Assembly: GCA_944990035.1 (NCBI GenBank)
Contig: CALYLX010000149.1
Location: forward strand, 310,001 to 374,000
Length of the DNA: 64,000 nt
Source of the DNA: Clitopilus passeckerianus
Taxonomy: Eukaryota; Basidiomycota; Agaricomycetes; Agaricales; Entolomataceae
Direction of reading: 5' to 3'
In this document: piece by piece, positions 57,689 through 64,000 of the stretch
Position numbering within the stretch: the first letter of the stretch is position 1
Layout: the number at the start of each line of letters is the position of its first letter
Notes under the pieces: model-generated
Database searches by the model: none
What the model was told of the DNA's origin: nothing
Seen by the model: the letters and a program-made list of their open reading frames with translations, nothing else
Made by a program: the position numbers and the translations under genes

Positions 57689-59466
57689 CTACACTGGCTC
57701 GGTCGCAGCAGGATATGCAAACCATTCCGTTGGAGGCACATCCCTATCTTTCTCCCCCAGCTCTCGTCTGTACAGCTTCCCGTCCTTCCAATGCCATCTC
57801 ACGTCCGGTAACCTCTTCTTTCCTGCGTCTGGTGGCAAGGTTGACGACCGTCTGGAACTAGAATCTGAGCCACCAGTGCTCATGGTGTTGGTATCAGCGA
57901 AAGGAGTGGAGCCAATGACACGCCCGATAAAGTCTTTCATCGAGGCGCGGTACGCTGATGTTGACGGTGTTTGACCTTGAGGAAGTCGGTGAGCAAATCT
58001 TGGTAAGAATGCAGAACTGCAAGGTAAAAGAACATACAATGTGTTCCCTTCTCGTACGCTCGCCAGACATCGCCACATGGGGTCTCCTCCCTGTCTTCTC
58101 TTGAAGATCCATCCTTGCAGATACTGGCTCCACTCTTCGTGCTTCCTGCTTCAACATCTTCTCCGTCTTCTTTGTCTTTCCCCTTCCTACTCCTCCTCCG
58201 TCTCAGTGTCTCGACCTTTTCCCCGACAATCTCCCTTGCCTTCTCCCACCACCCGTCGTAGCCCCGGCCTGATTCGCCCCTCCTCTTCGCAACGTCCCAA
58301 AGCCGATCCATCAACTGCGGAGGCACCACCTCATCCTTCCTCCCGCTTGACATCAGTATCGGCACGCTCCTCGGTATCTTCTTCAGCTTCGCAGCTGAGT
58401 TCCAGCGTTGTGTGCAAAAGAAGGCGAAATGCCGTAGGACAGGCCAGGTGCGGACTATGTCCGGTATGGAGGTGAATGTGCAGGAGAGCATCAGGGCGGA
58501 GATCTGTAAAGAGTCAGGACGGTGAAAGCGCTATCACTAGGCGGATGTCAACGAACCTTGTCCGGATTTCGAGACGCAACGTCGATGGCTACTGCACCGC
58601 CTAGCGAGTGGCCATGGAGAATCTGGCAATGGTGTTACTCAGGGAGCACAACACATCGAGTAGAAGGCAAACGTACAATCGGTGCTTGTGATATGTAAGG
58701 TTGTGCAAGGAGCCAGTCCAGTGCTGCTTGAGCGTCCTTTCGCAGCCCTTCAATGGCATCAGCTAGAGCTCAGAGGAAATTAGAATATCAAGATTACCTC
58801 CTTCACTGGGATGGCCGGTTGATAGACTATACCTAAGAAAGATCGATTAGCCCTCAAGCAAAAGGGCAAGAAGCAAAACGAGTGGCCTACCCTCTATACG
58901 ATACCAACAGCACGTTGCACTTCAACCAAAACAGATGCCCCGCGGTCAACATGTCCTCCCAGTGATGCTCGCCATTCCCATGAAAAACCACCACGGTCGC
59001 TCTTGCATCGGCCGCAGCAGGTGTCAACTCAATCTTCACATCCTGAATCTTCGGAACGAGTCCGCGCCTGATTTCTCTATCAGAGGGCGGAGTTCTGGAT
59101 AGAGAGTATTCAGTTTGGGGGAGCAGAAAGCAGGTCAGCTCGATGCCGTCAGAGGTGCGAATCAAGGGTGCCATGTAAGGTATCCCGAAGTCGGACGGAT
59201 AGTATATATCTGTTGGTAGTGGCACAGTCAACGCCAGTGATCAACCAACAGAATCGATCAAGGCTACATACTTTGAGGGTATGATAATGGAAACCCAGCT
59301 GGATAAACCAGTAAACGCTGCCCGTGACATAACGCCTTGAACACGGAATCCGAGTTAGTGTGAGCCAAACCGTCCGTTGGCATGAGCGGCAGCCACGCAC
59401 CATCTTAATTAGCTTCGAGAGGGGCACATTCGCAGTGGCAACATGGTCATGTCTCTGCTCCGCCAT
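57689..59466 (-). CDS. Bem46/ABHD13-like alpha/beta hydrolase
   Basis: Eight exons on the minus strand: 59466-59401, 59335-59272, 59209-58891, 58832-58798, 58747-58677, 58622-58557, 58503-58038 and 57975-57689; 457 aa. The N-terminal part has LLVYPAGFP and DGIELTCFL segments typical of Bem46. Catalytic residues visible: Ser191 in GHSLGG, Asp264 in GRKDEVVP, His362 in KGTHC; the oxyanion-side motif is FHGNGEHH. An Arg/Lys-rich insert sits between Asp and His. For intron 4 the acceptor giving PSEGGLRKDAQAALDWL is preferred over a nearer AG. Bem46 proteins are membrane-associated and linked to polarity in fission yeast; the substrate is unknown. Confidence 0.85.
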
Positions 59467-60123
59467 ATCTCGTATGGGACAAGGAGTAAAACTTCACAGC
59501 TATTCTGCCCGAGTCGTTGACGGGCGCCTGAGAGCCCAGAGCTCGTGGTTCGGATGGTCGTGACGGTGGTGGCACGTCTAAAAGGCAATTGTTAACGAAT
59601 GGGATTAACTTGCCGGTAATATTAGGCGCGTTACCGACGCGACCGACCATTTATATCCATCTTCTCTGGAGTTTGGCAAGCCAGGCCGAGCAATGGTCAT
59701 TCGGGACGATTATTTGCTAGGCAGAGTGAGGACTTTGGCAGTTCTCAGTAAAGATCTGCGAAAACTCGGTAAAAGTGTAGGCCACAAAATCCGTGTGTTT
59801 TATTTCGCCGCCTGATGCTTGCCTGATGTAGCTTTGATTTTGCCTGGCTAACTGTTGAATATCTAATCTGGCGCTCTCATGATTCGATGAGATTATAAAT
59901 GCTAGAAATCTCAAATGCCTCCTGTTACAAATCCTCAGCCGATTTACTTGCTGCCAGCACTTCATCGCCAGCAAAGCAGCGTAAGAGGTATCCACCGAGA
60001 GGGCCGACGCCAAATTTTGCATCCGCCTCGTTCGGCCTTGCTCGGCTCGCCGGCAATCATGACTCCCCGTGAAAAATGCAACTCCTCCCATTGGCTCGGA
60101 ATAGACGGGTTAAACCGGCTCTT
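59467..60123. other. Spacer upstream of hydrolase and cytochrome c
   Basis: Holds divergent promoters of the hydrolase and cytochrome c genes. ATTGG (inverted CCAAT) at 60090-60094. No gene seen. Confidence 0.45.
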
Positions 60124-60157
60124 CACGTGATCTCGACCAAATTCCGTTTCTATAAAT
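60124..60157 (+). promoter_or_regulatory. E-box and TATA box of the cytochrome c gene
   Basis: CACGTG at 60124-60129 and TATAAAT at 60151-60157, about 90 nt before the ATG. With the CCAAT box just upstream this is a plausible HAP-type respiratory promoter (inference). Confidence 0.5.
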
Positions 60158-60246
60158 CTTTTGCAGGGGCCACCTCCGCTCGTTATTCGGACAACACATC
60201 TACCTCCTTCTTAATTTCTTCTTCTTGTATTTAATACATACAAAAA

Positions 60247-60753
60247 ATGCCTTTCGCTGCTGGTATGTGCTTGCTCGTTGCTGTGATGCCTATGGAGGAA
60301 CTGACGCGCTTTTGACCATGTAGGTGATTCGAGCAAGGGAGCTTCTCTCTTCAAGACCCGCTGTGCTCAATGCCACACTCTTGAGGCTGGTGGCGCACAC
60401 AAGGTCGGCCCTAACCTCCACGGGTGAGTATTTGCAGGTCTTCAAAGCAACCGACGCGTTGCTGACCCTCCAATCTAGCATCTTCGGTCGCAAGACTGGT
60501 CAGGCCGATGGCTTCTCTTACACCGCTGCCAACATCAACAAGGGCATCACCTGGGACGAGAACACACTCTTCGAGTACCTCGAGAACCCCAAGAAGGTGC
60601 GTTTCATCGCCTTTCCGTATTGCCTATGGCTGAGTTCTGACGGTCCTGTTCTCCCTATAGTATATCCCTGGCACTAAAATGGCCTTCGCTGGCTTGAAGA
60701 AGGACAAGGACAGGAATGACCTCGTCACTTACCTCAAGGAATCTACCGCCTAA
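60247..60753 (+). CDS. CYC1: Cytochrome c
   Basis: Exons 60247-60262, 60324-60423, 60479-60596 and 60661-60753 give 108 aa, the normal length. Introns are 61, 55 and 64 nt. It carries electrons from complex III to complex IV in the mitochondrial intermembrane space. Heme attachment CAQCH is at residues 19-23 with axial His23; the second ligand is Met85 in [21 protein letters not shown] and [21 protein letters not shown] are typical. There is no presequence, as expected for cytochrome c. The first exon is only 16 nt. Confidence 0.97.
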
Positions 60754-61668
60754 GCGGTAGACCTCCTCCTTCCTTGGTGTGACGCGCCCACCCCACACCC
60801 GTCCCATCCACTCTTCATTCTATGGGTCTATATCTGATTTGTTGCATTTGGACTGGTACCCCCATCCGACGACTACCCACTACCTTAATCACCCATGCAT
60901 CTACATGCTTGTGTTCATCTCTCTTTCCTCACCATTTCGGGAAGGCCGAGGCCACACTTTCTTGCATTTAATACTATCCTTCTTAGACGGTTCTGGCTCG
61001 CATTACACGTACACGACGATGATGATACCTAGTTCACCCCCCACTCTCAGACGTAGACCTTATAGATATACGCATATTTTTATTCGCATGTATGGTTTTC
61101 TGAATAGAATACCATTGCTGGGTTCTTGCCGATAATTTTTCTGGATATTGGGATCGACGTGGCAGGCGAGCCTGCCTCATGGCTATGAGGTCATTTTCCT
61201 TTAGAGGCTGTGCACGCGCCGCGCGCCTAAACGTATTCTCGTCATCTTGCCATCTTCGCATTTGAACTACCCAGCGAGCCCTGCTCATAATCCACGACGA
61301 TAATTCGAAGTAGCCTGCAAGAAAGGGGAGGAAACATTGGCAGTTTCAAATGTATAAACCAGGTACAAAAGTCCTGTCAACGTTTAGAAATAACTGAACA
61401 TGAATGTAAATAACGGTATTGAATGCTTTGGTTCATGCTTAGGTGTCACAGTGGTCGCGTACAAGCTCAGAGCAGCTATACGAGTCCTTGATCAAAGGAA
61501 CATGCTGCTTGAAAGCCTGAATAACATATCAGAGAACATTTGGGAATCAATGTTCTTAGAACCTTGATCGCCTACAGGTGCGTGAAGCTCGGAGTTGATC
61601 AACTCAGCGTCATGCCTCACCGAGAGAAGAATGGATAAAAGAACTCATATCCAAGGAAAATAAACAAC
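60754..61668. other. Spacer after cytochrome c
   Basis: Cytochrome c 3' region, then gene-free DNA. Confidence 0.45.
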
Positions 61669-63015
61669 TCATGGAGCCCAAATGGCGGCGAAACGGTCGA
61701 GACGTTTACAGATATCGGTGATATCTGCTTTCTGGTTATCAAGAATAGCCTTTAGTTCTTCCAATCGTTTCAACTAATCTTTGAGATTGTCAAGGTCTTT
61801 GAGTGCCTTATCCAAGTCTTTCTTCAGGACTGAAAATAGAGGTCGCTATCGGTTCGAGGGGCGTCGTGGATGCTCGTACCATCTTGCTTTTTAACGACGG
61901 CTGAGAGTTGTGAATTTAGCGAGAGCTGCGATGTCTCCGATAATCTGCGAGGAACGGTCAAGATGTCTTCATGATTGTCTCACAGGATATAGAGACTTAC
62001 GACAATCCCGAGAGCAACACCAGGACCAATGGGCCCGAGTGCACCGGAACCGGCAGCGTAAGCTGTACCTGCAAACGAGATACCCATAGCCATGATCACA
62101 GTCTCGCATCTAGGAGAATACTGAGGCTAAGCTCGGATAAGGAGTGTTGACATTACGCAGAGTTGTATTTCGAGTCCAAGTTGCTCGATGTCAGCTTCCT
62201 TGTGTTGAATGCCAGCGTCGAGTTCGACGTTATGGTCCTCTGAAAAAGCTTCGAATATGTTCTTAACGCCACGAGATCATTTGGAAGGTCGATGAAGTGC
62301 TGGGAGCGCTTCTGCGCTGCGTGAACGCACCCTTGAGCATTGAGGTTCTTGGCAAAAGAATCATGGCGCTATGAACAATTGAGTGTGGAAATTGGGCATG
62401 CAACAAGTTCGGCAACGAACCTTGACGAGGGCGTTGAGGCCCAATCTGGCGTCTGCCAACTCATCTTTAGTCTGGATAACCTCAACTTGAGGAACGATAG
62501 CCTCGACAAAGTCTATAAAAATACCCGCGTTGAGAATTATGTCTGCTTTACTTTACTTCGACGAACCTTTGATGTAAGCCTCGGTCTTGGTTGCGACATC
62601 ACGAGAGCTCCAAGAATTTCAGTCCATCGCTGATATAAAAACAATCAGCAGGTATCTCTCAGGGGAAAAAATCAAAATACTTCCTGATATCCAACACAAG
62701 TCAGTTGAAACTTGGGGATGTGATAACCCTGTTTGTCCTTGTAGTTGTTGTTGTCGTCAACGTGACAGAGTCCGATTCCAACACGCTCAAATGCTTCGTT
62801 AACCTTGCTAGTGCTATCACCGAGAGCTTGGACCTCCGCCATGAGACTGTCAGTAGTCTAAGACTTCGCCACCTCCTCCGCTATAGCAGCCTGCGCTGCG
62901 AGCTTAGCGCTGTGAGGGAGATGGACGAGGTCTGGCAACGCGTTCTTGATATCATGGGGAGCGTGTCGTAGAAAGTTCCCCGGTGGTCGTAACCAAGGAC
63001 GAATTTTTCAGCCAT
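61669..63015 (-). pseudogene. Broken helical protein gene with a Gly/Ala-rich hydrophobic segment
   Basis: Minus-strand start at 63015 and stop at 61669. Coding-like pieces separated by intron-like gaps predict long amphipathic helices plus one Gly/Ala-rich hydrophobic stretch (about 62100-62001). At least two stops fall inside conserved-looking helices (62860-62858 and 61776-61774), and the first segment needs a frame change after about 60 nt. Helical bundle plus one hydrophobic hairpin is also the layout of alpha-pore-forming proteins of the ClyA/Hbl type, but I see no diagnostic motif, so this is a weak comparison only. Sequence errors could mimic the breaks. Confidence 0.4.
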
Positions 63016-64000
63016 AGATGAAGCGTAAAGTTATTAGCCACAGCTCAGCTTCTGTAAAGCATCTTGTCTCTCACCAAGCGCGACCGAAACAGGTTTATTC
63101 CGACTCATAGATCCTTTCATCGATAGGGCTGCGAAGCCTTTCTCTGAGCCTTGGGCTTGATTCGAGGAGTTCCGAAGGCCGTGACAGGTCTATGTCCACT
63201 CCAATCGCCATTGAGCAACGATTATTGACGGAAATAATTTTCTCTCTGGTCGTATATCATACGCAAGCCTCCTGTGTCAACGATCCGAAGCACGTACCAT
63301 AGTCAGCAGATCATATTTCATCTTGTTCCTCCTGAGCGCCCGAAGACTGCTATCTAGAATGTTGGACGTTTATCATGGCATGTGCCCCCGGATAACTGTT
63401 CCTGTCACTAATAACATCTCCAGCAGTGCCCATCCTGGCCCATCCGTGTAACGCTGCTGCACCTGGACCCGTACGCATCACTTGCGAAACATCTAGGATA
63501 ACATGCGAGAAGCTGTCGGTCATATGAATCTTGCGGTTTCTGTCCGCTTGTGTGCGGCTATTACCTGTTAAAACAATAGTAGTCGGTTCTCGGGTTCGTA
63601 TGGCCAGTTCGTGTTGACGAGGGAACCAGGGCCATTCCTTGACCATTTTCTACAACGAGAATGAGCTGAATCGACCAAGAGGTAGAGCTCAGGACACACC
63701 CTCCTAAGGTGTCAGAGGCTTGCAGAGGTTTTGTCCCGAGGGTATGATCGGGACCGATGAAGTGCAGAAAAACAGATTAAGCGCAAAGGATCGTCGTTCG
63801 CATGTAATTTTACCAGGCGACGAACCAGCCTAGTAAACACAAAATTTGCCATTCATATCCGATTTCAATAGACACGGGAGAGTTGTACAGGCAAAAGCAT
63901 ACTTGATTGCAAAAACAGGGTATCACATGAACAAATATAACGAGGAACGAAATCAGAAACGAGGCCAAAAGAAGGGTTCAAGCTGCCGTTCGGAAGGCCG
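63016..64000. other. Right end of window
   Basis: No supported gene. A 98-codon minus frame at 63350-63646 has no recognisable features. Confidence 0.4.

Noticed and set aside
58763..58797. 35-nt intron in the hydrolase gene
   Set aside because: A further AG at 58748 gives a 50-nt intron and restores the family motif GGLRKDAQAALDWL, so the nearer acceptor is unlikely.

Overview
The window is eukaryotic and fungal. Genes are compact and cut by many 49-80 nt GT-AG introns, proteins such as cytochrome c and a Bem46-type hydrolase are fungal in form, and a lineage-specific family of BTB/POZ-like proteins is expanded. Together these point to a mushroom-forming basidiomycete (Agaricomycetes, probably Agaricales). 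All homology calls were made by eye from the translated sequence.

Layout. From 0 to about 53.4 kb the window is a dynamic accessory region. It holds eight intact-looking copies of one BTB-like gene (A 1.5-2.5, B 8.2-9.2, C 20.6-21.7, D 25.8-26.9, E 33.9-35.0, F 40.4-41.5, G 49.2-50.2, H 52.3-53.3 kb) and one wrecked copy (29.8-30.35 kb). Seven copies share the same exon plan, ending in a 12-nt coding exon for three residues and a stop. G lacks only an identified small first exon. Five minus-strand copies (A, B, C, E, F) are followed by decayed remnants of another multi-exon gene, called X here. A and B also face, head to head, two intact paralogues of a protein with two nucleotidyltransferase-like repeats (3.4-5.1 and 11.1-12.8 kb). 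Blocks 17.1-23.2 and 30.4-37.95 kb are diverged copies of one segment. The second is interrupted by a 1,631-bp inverted-repeat transposon (36,079-37,709) that carries an intact two-zinc-finger gene and is flanked by an 8-bp target duplication. A Helitron-like 3' end sits at 38,101. A Pps1-like dual-specificity phosphatase gene (42.9-48.3 kb) has an inverted, internally deleted pseudogene copy at 27.4-29.2 kb.

Single genes inside the accessory part are a C2H2 zinc-finger protein (13.2-14.6 kb, minus) and a small cysteine-rich protein (16.0-16.5 kb).

From about 56.4 to 60.8 kb the window looks like conserved chromosome: an HsbA-type secreted protein, a Bem46/ABHD13-like alpha/beta hydrolase and cytochrome c. 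Beyond that is a broken helical gene (61.7-63.0 kb) and non-coding sequence. Exon coordinates come from splice consensus, frame continuity and comparison between paralogues inside the window; no transcript evidence was available.
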